Below the pieces are notes generated by a model. The model was given only the letters and a program-made list of their open reading frames with translations, made no database searches and was not told the origin of the DNA. The position numbers and the translations under genes are program-made. Below are positions 22,418 through 30,413 of a stretch of 31,931 nt of DNA, one piece after another. Position 1 is the stretch's first letter. Each line of letters begins with the position of its first letter. Source of the DNA: JAJPKE01 sp052143275 (GTDB taxonomy: Bacteria > Chloroflexota > Ktedonobacteria > Ktedonobacterales > JADMIN01). The stretch covers positions 1 to 31,931 of the forward strand of contig JBKQTH010000236.1 in NCBI GenBank assembly GCA_052143275.1, given 5' to 3'.

Positions 22418-22621
22418 CTACCCAGTTTCCTGGTTCGGATACATCACCAGCTCTGCCGTCTCCTCCAGGGTGTAGGGCAGGTCCGGGACCGTCGGCTGAC
22501 CACGGACGCTCCGGCCTGTCACGTAGACTGTGGCGCCCTCTTCTCCTAACACTTGGGCAATGCCACGACCATCACCCCGGCTGGCGCCGGTCACCACACA
22601 GATCTTCCTCTGCAGTCGCAT
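22418..22621 (-). pseudogene. Truncated short-chain dehydrogenase/reductase (SDR), N-terminal fragment
   Basis: The 67-residue product starts MRLQRKICVVTGASRGDGRG and continues IAQVLGEEGATVYVTGRSVR, the Rossmann NAD(P)-binding start of classical SDRs. It then stops at TAG (22418) where a full enzyme has about 200 further residues including the YxxxK active site. The reading departs from SDR-like sequence at MYPNQETG. Promoter-proximal features survive: GAGGTGG lies about 6 nt upstream of the ATG at 22621. No downstream SDR fragment was found on this strand, so this is a deletion remnant rather than a simple frameshift. Confidence 0.75.
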
Positions 22622-22919
22622 GCTGAGCCACCTCTTCGTTGAACTTTTCGGTTGAAGGCGGAAGCTGCTGCCTACGAGACAGTGTACTACTCTATTCATG
22701 ACACCATGTGTCGTATTCCAGGTGCTCGTCCTCTGCTGAGTTCCTCACCTGGAAAAGAAAAGTGACAATGACGGTGGCACGACCTCTCAGGCTGAGCATA
22801 CCCAGCGCTAGAGATGGTAGACGCGCTCGTAGAGGTCCATGCCGTTCACGCGGGTTGCTCGCCTGGTCTCCTTCGGGTTGGCCAACACGCCCAGGACATT
22901 GTGCCAAACACTTAATAGC

Positions 22920-22969
22920 TTGACAAACCGCTCATCTTCGACTATTATTCCCATATCGGCTATAGCCGA
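22920..22969 (+). promoter_or_regulatory. Promoter plus 14-bp palindromic operator for the PadR operon
   Basis: TTGACA (22920-22925), 17 bp, TATTAT (22943-22948): near-consensus. Eight bases after the -10 comes TCGGCTATAGCCGA (22956-22969), a perfect 14-bp palindrome over the predicted transcription start. It is well placed for repression, most simply by the PadR protein encoded next. Confidence 0.6.
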
Positions 22970-22998
22970 GTAGTGAATGCAGTGTGACGAGGTATCTT

Positions 22999-23409
22999 AT
23001 GAACCATCTACCCGCTTCAGCGTCTGAGCCGGAGGAGCTGTTGCCTCTTACACCAGCCGTCTTCCACATCTTGCTGGCACTGGTTCCTCAAGAGCGGCAC
23101 GGCTACAGCATCATGCGTGAGGTAGATGCCTACACCCAGGGCAAGCTTCACCTGGGCACCACCACTCTCTATCGCTCGATCAAGCAGATGCTGGCGGCCC
23201 ACCTGATCGAAGAGGCGGAGGAGCGCCCCGATCCCGAACTCGACGACGAGCGACGCCGCTATTACCGGCTCACCAGCTTCGGCCAACAAGTTCTCCGGGC
23301 CGAAAGCGCTCGCCTGGCGGCGCTGGTGAGCCTGGCTTGGGCAAAAGGAGTGCTGGCTGCGGACCGTTTCCCGAACATTCCTGGAGTCTCGTTGGGAGGT
23401 ACACTGTGA
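22999..23409 (+). CDS. PadR-family transcriptional regulator
   Basis: 136 aa with the PadR winged helix: LTPAVFHILLALVPQERHG (helix 1), YSIMREVDAYTQGKLHLGTT (helix 2-turn-recognition helix), LYRSIKQMLAAHLIEEAEE, and RRRYYRLTSFGQQVLRAE (wing and start of the dimerisation helix). The C-terminal helix is short, as in subfamily s2. The ATG at 22999 has GAGGT about 6 nt upstream; an in-frame GTG at 22984 lacks one. Its stop overlaps the GTG start of the next gene. A palindrome at its promoter suggests autorepression. The inducer is unknown. Confidence 0.92.
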   Translation: MNHLPASASEPEELLPLTPAVFHILLALVPQERHGYSIMREVDAYTQGKLHLGTTTLYRSIKQMLAAHLIEEAEERPDPELDDERRRYYRLTSFGQQVLRAESARLAALVSLAWAKGVLAADRFPNIPGVSLGGTL

Positions 23410-24434
23410 CCAGCCCTAAGTCCGAGCAGTTGCACGCCCTCCCTGCTCCGGTGGCTATAACCTTGTGGATCTATTCTCGGTTGCTCGTGCTGCATCCGCC
23501 GGTCTTTCGCCGCGACTTCAGCACCGGTATCATCCAGGTATTCCGGCAAATCTGTCTCGACACCTATCGCCGAAATGGTACGGCTGGCATCATCCGATTG
23601 TGGCCCGCGGCGTTAGGTGACTTACTGCGCGGAGCTCTGGCCGAGCATGCCGCACTGCTACACATAATGAGGGAGTCGCCAATGGAAACACGGTACCGCC
23701 GGTCCACCAGCATGATCTTCGCCTGCTTTATCGCCTTCGTGATCGCCGGCATCGGGTTCGACAAGTTGTCCGAAGACATCATGAAATCAGCGCTACCGGC
23801 TGCCCACCCGATTATGGCCGTGGCGTACCACGCCGTTATGATTGGAGCCGTCCTCGCGCTATTGGCGGTGCTGGCCGGCGGCATTCCCTTACTGCTAGCG
23901 GCTCTTCGGTTCGCAGTCGATCACGGCCGCCGCGACATTCTGGCGCGTTTCGCGGTGCCACCAGTTGCGCTCGCAGTCACCATCCTGTATTTGACACTCA
24001 TAGTGCGGCTCAATGTGGGCGGTGATACGGTAGCTACCATCCACACGTGGCAACGCATTGTGGGGGTAGGCTCGGCCGTTCTCATATTCCTCATCGCCGC
24101 CGTTGCCAGCACCGCGGCCGTGCTCGACGCCTTCAGCCGGAGCGAGGTACCCGAGCGCCTGCTGCGCTTCAGCCTGATCCCCGGAGCGGTGGCCATTCTC
24201 GCCATGCTGGCAACCCTCGTCGCCTCTCTCGTGTGGAGTGTCGCCCTCTGGCAGTATGCTCCCGGCCACTTCTTCGGCAATGATGGTTTCCTGGCCAGCA
24301 GCACACTCTTCGCCACGGTACTTCAGGCGTCGGTGATGGTCCTGGCGGTGGCGGTCGCCGCGCTCGCGCTCTCCCAGGGTCTGGGGACTCGGCACGGCGC
24401 CGCGAATCGGGCGGCCGGTAGCGCTGGCGGCTAA
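23406..24434 (+). CDS. Membrane protein with permease-prefix-like N-terminus, partner of PadR
   Basis: 342 aa. The N-terminal 70 residues resemble the permease-prefix domain of PadR-linked transporters: LHPPVFRRDFSTGIIQVFRQ and GIIRLWPAALGDLLRGALAEH. About seven transmembrane helices follow, with no ABC or other catalytic motif visible. The GTG at 23406 is chosen because GGAGGT lies 5 nt upstream and its first bases overlap the PadR stop (GTGA), implying coupled translation. PadR with such membrane proteins is a common two-gene arrangement, often for stress or drug-responsive envelope functions. The specific function is unknown. Confidence 0.8.
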   Translation: MTSPKSEQLHALPAPVAITLWIYSRLLVLHPPVFRRDFSTGIIQVFRQICLDTYRRNGTAGIIRLWPAALGDLLRGALAEHAALLHIMRESPMETRYRRSTSMIFACFIAFVIAGIGFDKLSEDIMKSALPAAHPIMAVAYHAVMIGAVLALLAVLAGGIPLLLAALRFAVDHGRRDILARFAVPPVALAVTILYLTLIVRLNVGGDTVATIHTWQRIVGVGSAVLIFLIAAVASTAAVLDAFSRSEVPERLLRFSLIPGAVAILAMLATLVASLVWSVALWQYAPGHFFGNDGFLASSTLFATVLQASVMVLAVAVAALALSQGLGTRHGAANRAAGSAGG

Positions 24435-24482
24435 TAACAGATTGGCGTCAGAGGCAACGCGACCGTCAACCTGGAGGCAGAG

Positions 24483-25160
24483 CTAGTCTAAGCAATCCTC
24501 ATCACCGCAGGCACACGCGACTGTTCCCCGCTGAGCGCCCTCCCAGGCTTCGCGAGCCTCAGGAATGAGAAACCAGAGAAAGACGAGCGCTATCAGGCCC
24601 TCAGCCCACCACCAGCGAAACAGACCTGAGAGGAGCAGACCTAAAAACAGCGTTCCCGCCATGTAGGCGCAGGTCAGTGAGCAGGCGGCATCCCCTTTGA
24701 GCGCGGCGCTGTCGAGCAGTTTGGCGAGGTGCCGCTTGCGCCACGCTAACAGCGGCATGCCTATGACAGCCAGCGCGGCGATGACCAATCCAGGTAGCGA
24801 GGATTCTGCGGGCTGGCGAGTCAGCAGACTGGCAGCGGCACTGACTACGATGTAGAGACACAGAGCACTCAACGCAACTGCCACCACCCACGCAGCCCGG
24901 CGTTCGGCTTGATCGACCTGATCAAGAGGAAGATGCCGCGCCTGCAGCTGTAGACGCCAGAGCAAAATACCGCCTGAGACCAGCTCGATGCCGCTGTCCA
25001 GACCAAAGGCCACCAGCAGCAGGCTGTGGGCGGCGATACCGGCTCCCAGCGAGACCACTGCCTCCACCAGCATCCACCCCAGCGTAAGCTGCTCGATGTG
25101 AACGCCCTGACGCGCGGCGTCTGCCCGTGCCCTACTCACTATCGTCCCCGGCTCACCCAT
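24483..25160 (-). CDS. Short CDF-like cation transporter without C-terminal domain
   Basis: 225 aa with five to six transmembrane helices of the cation-diffusion-facilitator type. The TM2 metal site reads FGLDSGIELVSGG (D55, E59), and TM5 reads ALKGDAACSLTCAYM (D157, with C160 and C164). Instead of the cytosolic C-terminal domain there is a short tail ending CACGDEDCLD (C216, C218, C223), which could bind soft or thiophilic metal. GGAGG lies about 6 nt before the ATG. It follows the CDF exporter gene by 87 bp and probably shares its ArsR-controlled transcript. The metal is unknown; Zn, Cd or Co are candidates. Confidence 0.78.
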   Translation of the reverse strand: MGEPGTIVSRARADAARQGVHIEQLTLGWMLVEAVVSLGAGIAAHSLLLVAFGLDSGIELVSGGILLWRLQLQARHLPLDQVDQAERRAAWVVAVALSALCLYIVVSAAASLLTRQPAESSLPGLVIAALAVIGMPLLAWRKRHLAKLLDSAALKGDAACSLTCAYMAGTLFLGLLLSGLFRWWWAEGLIALVFLWFLIPEAREAWEGAQRGTVACACGDEDCLD

Positions 25161-25247
25161 TTACCGCCTCCCAGCCTGCCGAGAAACCGCACCCGATGAC
25201 GGCAAGCGTCGCATATTCCAGCCACAGTCCCCATGAAAGCAGGCGCA

Positions 25248-26267
25248 CTACCGCGACGGAGTTTGAGGAAATTCCTGTTGTTCCCCGCATGCGCCTGCAC
25301 TCGACACGCTTGGGATACTTTCCGCTGGATGGGCATGTTGATGGGGTGCATCGGGCAATGTGCAGTAGAGATCGAAGTCGCCGCAACCATCATGCTCGAC
25401 TTGAATCGTCGTATGGCTGACGTGATACCGCTCACAGAGCAGGCAGTGTATGTCAGTTAACAGGGTGTCGCAGCGTGTGAGTGGGCGATCATCGCTCACC
25501 TGGACATGGGCTGATAGGAAGTTTTGACCGCCCGCGATCGACCAGATATGCAGATCATGAACGTCAGTGATACCCGGTATGCCGCGGACGTCCTGCACTA
25601 GCTGCGCAACGTTTAGATCCTTGGGAGTGGCCTCCATGAGAATGTCCACCGCCTTGCCCAGCAGAGTCCAGGCGCTCCTGGCCACCAGCGCCGCGATAGC
25701 GAGCGAGATCAGTGGATCAGCGTACTGCCAGCCGGTGAGGAGGATGATCACGCCGCCCAGGATCACTCCCAGGGAGGCGCCAATATCGCCGAGCGCATGC
25801 AAAAGGACCCCTTCTACATTGAGGTTCTCGCCCTTCTCCGCCCGTAGGTCGAGTGCGATATACAGATTGACCGCAATGGCCACGCCGGCGGCCACCAGCA
25901 TGATCCAGGGTGTCACGTTCTGCGGATGCTGCAGTCGCTGGATCGCCTCATAGGCAATGGCCCCTACCACCACGATCAAGGTTACCGCATTAGCTAATGC
26001 CGCCAGTATGCCGCTGCGATGGTAGCCGTAGGTATTGCGCGCATCTGCTGGACGCTCGGCGCGCATGGCGGCAAACCAGGCAAGGCCGAGCGCGAGAATA
26101 TCGGTAAGCACGTGACCAGCATCGGAGAGCAGGGCCAGGGAATGGGAAATCAGGCCGCCCACTACCTCGACGACAAGAATAAGCAGTGTGAGGCAGAAAG
26201 CTGTCCTAAGTCTGGTGCCGGCACCGCCATGTGAGTGCCCCACAGCATGACTATGGATCGCCGCCAT
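25248..26267 (-). CDS. czcD: CDF-family heavy-metal exporter (CzcD/ZitB-like)
   Basis: 339 aa. A His-rich start (IHSHAVGHSHGG) is followed by six transmembrane helices and a cytosolic C-terminal domain. The transport sites read LLSDAGHVLTDI (D49, H52, D56) in TM2 and LLHALGDIGAS (H157, D161) in TM5, the H-x3-D pattern of Zn2+/Cd2+ transporters. The tail includes HDLHIWSIAGG and HTTIQVEHDGCG, typical of the CDF regulatory domain. The ATG at 26267 lies 1 nt after the ArsR stop and uses GGGGAG as ribosome-binding site, so the two genes are coupled. The substrate is probably Zn2+ and/or Cd2+. Confidence 0.92.
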   Translation of the reverse strand: MAAIHSHAVGHSHGGAGTRLRTAFCLTLLILVVEVVGGLISHSLALLSDAGHVLTDILALGLAWFAAMRAERPADARNTYGYHRSGILAALANAVTLIVVVGAIAYEAIQRLQHPQNVTPWIMLVAAGVAIAVNLYIALDLRAEKGENLNVEGVLLHALGDIGASLGVILGGVIILLTGWQYADPLISLAIAALVARSAWTLLGKAVDILMEATPKDLNVAQLVQDVRGIPGITDVHDLHIWSIAGGQNFLSAHVQVSDDRPLTRCDTLLTDIHCLLCERYHVSHTTIQVEHDGCGDFDLYCTLPDAPHQHAHPAESIPSVSSAGACGEQQEFPQTPSR

Positions 26268-26268
26268 G

Positions 26269-26709
26269 TTACTGCTCCCCTCCGGCTGCCGAGGCAAACT
26301 GCCCCAGCAGCCGTTCCATCTCGGGATGGCCGGCATCGCCGTCTCGCACGTGGCTCAGTCCCACCTGGAGTAAGATGGCTATGTGGGCGTCGTCCAGGCT
26401 GTGAAATACCTGCTTGCCGGATCTCCGGCTTCTCACCAGCCGAAGTCCGCGCAGTACGCGAATATGCTGGGACACCGCCGATTCGGAGATACCGGTCAGC
26501 TCGGCCAGATCGCAGGTACACAGATCCTGGTGCAGGAGACTATAGACGATTTTGGCCCGGGTGGGGTCGCCCAGTGCGCGAAAGATCTCGGCGAGCTCGA
26601 CGTACGTCGACTCCGCAACCAGCTGAGCACGGCCGGCAGCCACGCGCTCCGGATCAGCGCAGGGGACCGAGCAGGCAGCAGGCGGTGTACCCGTCGCTTG
26701 AATCTCCAC
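26269..26709 (-). CDS. ArsR/SmtB-family metal sensor, CadC-like, with alpha3N and alpha5 sites
   Basis: The 146-aa winged-helix repressor has FRALGDPTRAKIVYSLL then DLCTCDLAELTGISESAVSQ (recognition helix) and HIRVLRGLRLV. Two sensor sites are intact. The alpha3N thiolate site comprises C13, C17 (ACSVPCADP), C64 and C66 (LCTCD), as in CadC for Cd/Pb. The alpha5 site comprises D107, H109, H120 and D123, with the same spacing as the Zn site of SmtB/CadC. The GTG at 26709 is chosen because GGAGG lies about 7 nt upstream. It is the first gene of a coupled operon with the CDF exporter, consistent with metal-relieved repression. Confidence 0.9.
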   Translation of the reverse strand: MEIQATGTPPAACSVPCADPERVAAGRAQLVAESTYVELAEIFRALGDPTRAKIVYSLLHQDLCTCDLAELTGISESAVSQHIRVLRGLRLVRSRRSGKQVFHSLDDAHIAILLQVGLSHVRDGDAGHPEMERLLGQFASAAGGEQ

Positions 26710-26726
26710 TGCACGCCTCCTTTCCC

Positions 26727-26786
26727 TGATAATCTGAATCACTTTAGCAACTACTTCATTGTACCTGATATCGGCGGTCTAGTAAA
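26727..26786 (-). promoter_or_regulatory. Promoter and candidate operator of the ArsR-CDF operon
   Basis: On the minus strand TTTACT (26786-26781) is followed after 17 bp by TACAAT (26763-26758). Just after the predicted start lies TGATTCAGATTATCA (26741-26727), an imperfect palindrome with TGAT/ATCA ends. Its ATTCAGAT word resembles half-sites of SmtB-type operators. Placement over the early transcribed region fits repression. Confidence 0.5.
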
Positions 26787-26812
26787 GGGGTGGTGTTGTT
26801 GTGGTTTCCAGC

Positions 26813-26855
26813 GTAACGTGCGAAAAACAACTTTTCCATTGTAACGTGCGAAAAA
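26813..26855. repeat. Direct repeat of gtaacgtgcgaaaaa, 28-bp period
   Basis: The 15-mer gtaacgtgcgaaaaa occurs at 26813-26827 and again at 26841-26855, an interval close to three helical turns. It lies upstream of the ArsR promoter, which faces the other way, and could be a regulator-binding pair. No further copy was noticed. Confidence 0.5.
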
Positions 26856-27363
26856 GTCGGGAACACTTTTGCGCTTTTTCTGCCCTCAAGCGTTGGACTG
26901 CTTGGTGAGGGCACAATGGCGCGAGAAGGCTGTACTTGGTCCCTGTGGAGATGAGCAGGCGAATGCCCCACAGTGATCGTAGCCTCCTGTTTGATCTCCT
27001 GTTATCTGCTATACTTGCTGCTGGATCATGGCCAGGTAGATTTGAATGTGTGGTGTACACCGTAGGAAAGGCCGATTGTAGCCTGTAACTCTAATGAAGA
27101 GCCCGAAGCGAAATCTCTTCACCCTTTGGCGGAGATCTTCGGCTGCCTACCGCACGTGGAGAAATACCTGCTCCTCATGTTGCTCCTTCTCCGTTTGCCG
27201 ATGCTCTTGAATAGCTTGTCATAAGAGTCGACGGCGTCGTAGTGTCGAAATGGTTCGATGGAGTCGCAGTGCCACACTTTTTGGTGTCACGGGTATTCCT
27301 TCCTTGCGCAGTTGTGCAACTGCCTGTAGGCCTTGAACGAACAGAAAGTCGATTGGTGTGGCG
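26856..27363. other. Intergenic region between ArsR operon and NB-ARC regulator
   Basis: About 500 bases without a supported gene. Short frames on both strands have no ribosome-binding site or known motif. On the minus strand a stretch around 27130-27270 reads like protein (HYDAVDSYDKLFKSIGKRR) before a stop, which could be a decayed gene; no family is recognised. Confidence 0.35.
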
Positions 27364-29922
27364 CTACCCTTCCGTTTGTGCCGTTTCCTCCGTCCGGTTC
27401 AGCACTGCATCGAGGCGCCGGCCGGTGTCGACGGTCATGGGATCAGATGGGCCAAGCGCCTGGTCAAAGATCAACAGTGCCCGTCGGTACAGGAATACCG
27501 CTTGCTCGGTTTGACGTTGGGTCTGATGAAAGGCTGCGAAATCATACAGGGCACGAGCAGTTTCAAGATGCTCCGATCCTAACTGTTGCTCGCAGATGTG
27601 CAGCGCCCGCTGGAAGAGTGGCTCAGCCAACTCATATTTGCCTTGCTGGGTGTACACATTCGCCAGTCCGCGCAGCGGGTCGACCACCAGAAGATTCTCC
27701 GATCCTAATTGCTGCTCGCGGATGTGCAGCGCCCGCTGGAAGAGCGACTCAGCCAACTCATGCTTGCCTTGCTGGGTGTAGAGGTTAGCCAATCCAAGCA
27801 ACGAATAAGTCAGACGGAGATGCTCCAGTCCCAGCTGCTGCTCACAGAGGCGCAGCGCCCGCTGGTACAGGAGTTCAGCCTCAGTGCGCTCCCCGTTCTG
27901 CGTCTGCACAAAGGCCAGTCCATTCAGGACACCGATGAGCCTGACTTGATCTGGTCCGCCCAGCTGCTCCCCAATGAGCAGGGCTCGCCGGTACAGCGGC
28001 TCCGCCTGGGCATACTTTCCTTGATTGTTGTAGAGGTCAGCCAACGCACACAACGCAGTAACGAGCAGAGGGTGTTCCGCTCTCCCCAGCTGCTCAATGA
28101 CGGGCAGGGCTCGCTGGAACAGGAGTTCCGCCGCAGTGTACTCTGCCTGTAAGGCACAGACTTGCGCCAGATCGTACAGGCTCCGTACTGCCTTAGGATG
28201 ATCCGCTCCCACCACCTGCTCCCAAATGTTGAGCGCTCGTCGGAAGAGCGGCTCGGCTAGAGAGTACAATGCCAGCGCGCGCAGGTAGATGCCAGCCCGT
28301 TCCAGTACCTCCGCGGCCTCGGGAAGCACGAGCTGGTAGTCCTGGATGAGCAGGTCGCATGCCTGTACCTGTTCCAGATAGCGTTGACACTGGGGCCAGG
28401 AGGTAATTGCCCCCGGATCATGCGGGAAGATGGCATGCACCGCCTGTACCACCCGCTCGGCCCACTGACGCCGCTCCTCTGATGTCAGGTGTTCTCGCTG
28501 TACCACCTGCACCAGGCGATGGATGCTGAGCAGACGGTCTTCCGCAAGGCGCTTCACCAGGGAAAATGCCAGTAAGGTTTCCAGCATGTGGTTGAAGGTG
28601 AACCGATCCGCGACCGCCTCTTGCAGTACGGGAGACCAATGAGGAGTACCCTCGGTGAGCAGTTCTTCGGGGATGTGGTCGGGAGCTAGCAAGGCACATA
28701 GACGCAAGAGCTCGGCTGCAGCCGGGTTGGTCTCTTCGACGTGTTGCAATGACAGGGACCAGGTGGTGGCAACCGAGGCCGGATACTGTGTGGCCTGCCT
28801 CCCCCTCCGCGCGAGCAGGGCATGACGATGGGTCTGATAGAGCTGCAGGTAGTCACTCAAGCTGCATCCGGTCTCTTCAAGGTAGGCACCAGCCTGATCG
28901 AGGGCAAGTGGAAACTGCGCGAGCTCCACCACCAGGTTGCTCGCCTCGTTGATCTCCTCATCCGAGGCATGGTCGAAGCGCCGGGCGCGGCGCAGCAGCA
29001 ACTCGGTACCCTCCATCACCCCCATGGCATCAACTTCGAGGGAGGTCGCCAACCAGCCTGCGGCACTCGCCCGCGTCGTAAGCAGAAGACTCCCGTTGCC
29101 CCTGAGGGGAAGATAAGGTTGAACCATTGACAGGTCATCGGCGTTGTCAAAAATCAGCAGCCAGGGCTGCGGGCACTGCTCCAACCAGCGGATGACGGCG
29201 ACCACGAGCTTGTGCTGATCGGTCTCCCCTCCGGAGACGACTGAAGGTATCTGCCCTGCCAGTGCGGCAAAGCTCATTAGGATGGATTCCTCGCTGGCAG
29301 CGGTAATCCAGAGAGTATGGGTATAGCGACCCTGCTCGCGAGCCCGATAGGCGTACTCGACCGCTGTCTGCGTCTTGCCAATGCCCCCGAGCCCCTTGAT
29401 AACCTGCGCTTGCGTCAGGGCCGCCCGGCGGATGGCGAGTGGCTGGCCGCCAGGCTCCGAGGGAGTGAGCTGCTGCACCAGCTGCTCAAGCAACTCGTCA
29501 CGCCCAGTAAAATGCGGATTGCGGGCATGGGGTACTGTCCAAAGCGCGATCTCGTCGGTAGGAACAGCACTCGGCTGCTCAACCGCAACGTCCTTCAGAT
29601 GGAGAGCCTGCTGCTGGTTGAGCAGATCTTGCAGCCACGACTCGTCGAGCAGCACCTTAACATGCGCATCTCGCCAGAGCGCCCGGATCTCCTCTTCCTC
29701 GCGCCCGGCGGCAAAGACCGAGGCTCGCAGACCCAGGGTAATAAAAGCTTTGAGATGCTCGGCTTTGGGATAACTCTGGCCAACCTCCCACCCCCCAACT
29801 GCGTTACGCGAGACCCCAAGGAGATGAGCCAGCGCGCCTTGGGACAGCCCGATCGCCATGCGTAGCGTCAGCATGAGCTTCCCAAAGGCATAGTCCTGCT
29901 CTCGATACGAAGATTTCTTCAC
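27364..29922 (-). CDS. XRE-type HTH / NB-ARC ATPase / TPR regulator (STAND family)
   Basis: 852 aa. An N-terminal XRE helix-turn-helix (about 13-68, LSQGALAHLLGVSRNAVGGW) is followed by an NB-ARC NTPase: HFTGRDELLEQL (137-148), P-loop GLGGIGKT (177-184), Walker B WLLIFDNADD (254-263), sensor-like GSLLLTTRAS, and PLALDQAGAYLEE (338-350). From about 540 come seven or so kinesin-light-chain-type TPRs of 42 residues, two of them nearly identical (GLANLYTQQGKHELAES and GLANVYTQQGKYELAEP). The GTG at 29922 has GGAG about 7 nt upstream. Such proteins sense a ligand through TPRs and switch DNA binding by ATP-driven oligomerisation. No nuclease or other effector domain is present. Confidence 0.92.
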   Translation of the reverse strand: MKKSSYREQDYAFGKLMLTLRMAIGLSQGALAHLLGVSRNAVGGWEVGQSYPKAEHLKAFITLGLRASVFAAGREEEEIRALWRDAHVKVLLDESWLQDLLNQQQALHLKDVAVEQPSAVPTDEIALWTVPHARNPHFTGRDELLEQLVQQLTPSEPGGQPLAIRRAALTQAQVIKGLGGIGKTQTAVEYAYRAREQGRYTHTLWITAASEESILMSFAALAGQIPSVVSGGETDQHKLVVAVIRWLEQCPQPWLLIFDNADDLSMVQPYLPLRGNGSLLLTTRASAAGWLATSLEVDAMGVMEGTELLLRRARRFDHASDEEINEASNLVVELAQFPLALDQAGAYLEETGCSLSDYLQLYQTHRHALLARRGRQATQYPASVATTWSLSLQHVEETNPAAAELLRLCALLAPDHIPEELLTEGTPHWSPVLQEAVADRFTFNHMLETLLAFSLVKRLAEDRLLSIHRLVQVVQREHLTSEERRQWAERVVQAVHAIFPHDPGAITSWPQCQRYLEQVQACDLLIQDYQLVLPEAAEVLERAGIYLRALALYSLAEPLFRRALNIWEQVVGADHPKAVRSLYDLAQVCALQAEYTAAELLFQRALPVIEQLGRAEHPLLVTALCALADLYNNQGKYAQAEPLYRRALLIGEQLGGPDQVRLIGVLNGLAFVQTQNGERTEAELLYQRALRLCEQQLGLEHLRLTYSLLGLANLYTQQGKHELAESLFQRALHIREQQLGSENLLVVDPLRGLANVYTQQGKYELAEPLFQRALHICEQQLGSEHLETARALYDFAAFHQTQRQTEQAVFLYRRALLIFDQALGPSDPMTVDTGRRLDAVLNRTEETAQTEG

Positions 29923-30413
29923 GAGTCGTCTCCTTTCGGCGCGACGACCCGCCCGAACCAGACTGTGCCAGGTGATGCCAGGTGATGCCAGGTGAGATGA
30001 CCGCTGATGAACGGTGATTTCCTGAGCCACCACCGGTATACTGGTGTCTGTCAGACGTGCGCACCATTGGGGTCAACGCCTGTCTCGGGGTGTATGGAGT
30101 CGCCTGACAGCCTCTTCCATACACTCTCCTTTTCTCTGTCCAGCATCTCTCCATCGTAGAGGGATGCTTACGCGCTATTCTAGCAGTATTCTAGCAGGTT
30201 TGCGTGCCAGGCTGGCCTCGTCTCACCGACCTCAACTTCAGCGTAGCAGACACACGGTCAGGGCAGCACGGTGAGATGCTAGGTGACCTGCCAGCTGATG
30301 CCCAGTGCGTTCTGCCGCACGTCCTTCTACACTTCGAGCAGAGAAAGCGAAGCACCCATGAATCGTGTGGGTGAGAAGCCTTCTCATCGTACAGGAGAAA
30401 GGGGAAGACAAGA
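29923..30413. other. Intergenic region with 10-bp tandem repeats upstream of the NB-ARC regulator
   Basis: About 490 bases between divergent genes. At 29967-29996 the 10-mer gccaggtgat occurs three times in direct tandem (last copy ending gag), about 45 bp upstream of the regulator start. Related words (ggtgagatgctaggtgacc and ctgccagctgatgcccag) recur near 30270-30305. One helical turn per repeat fits a multi-site operator for the HTH of the adjacent protein. Another short repeat, attctagcag, occurs twice near 30178-30197. Confidence 0.5.
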
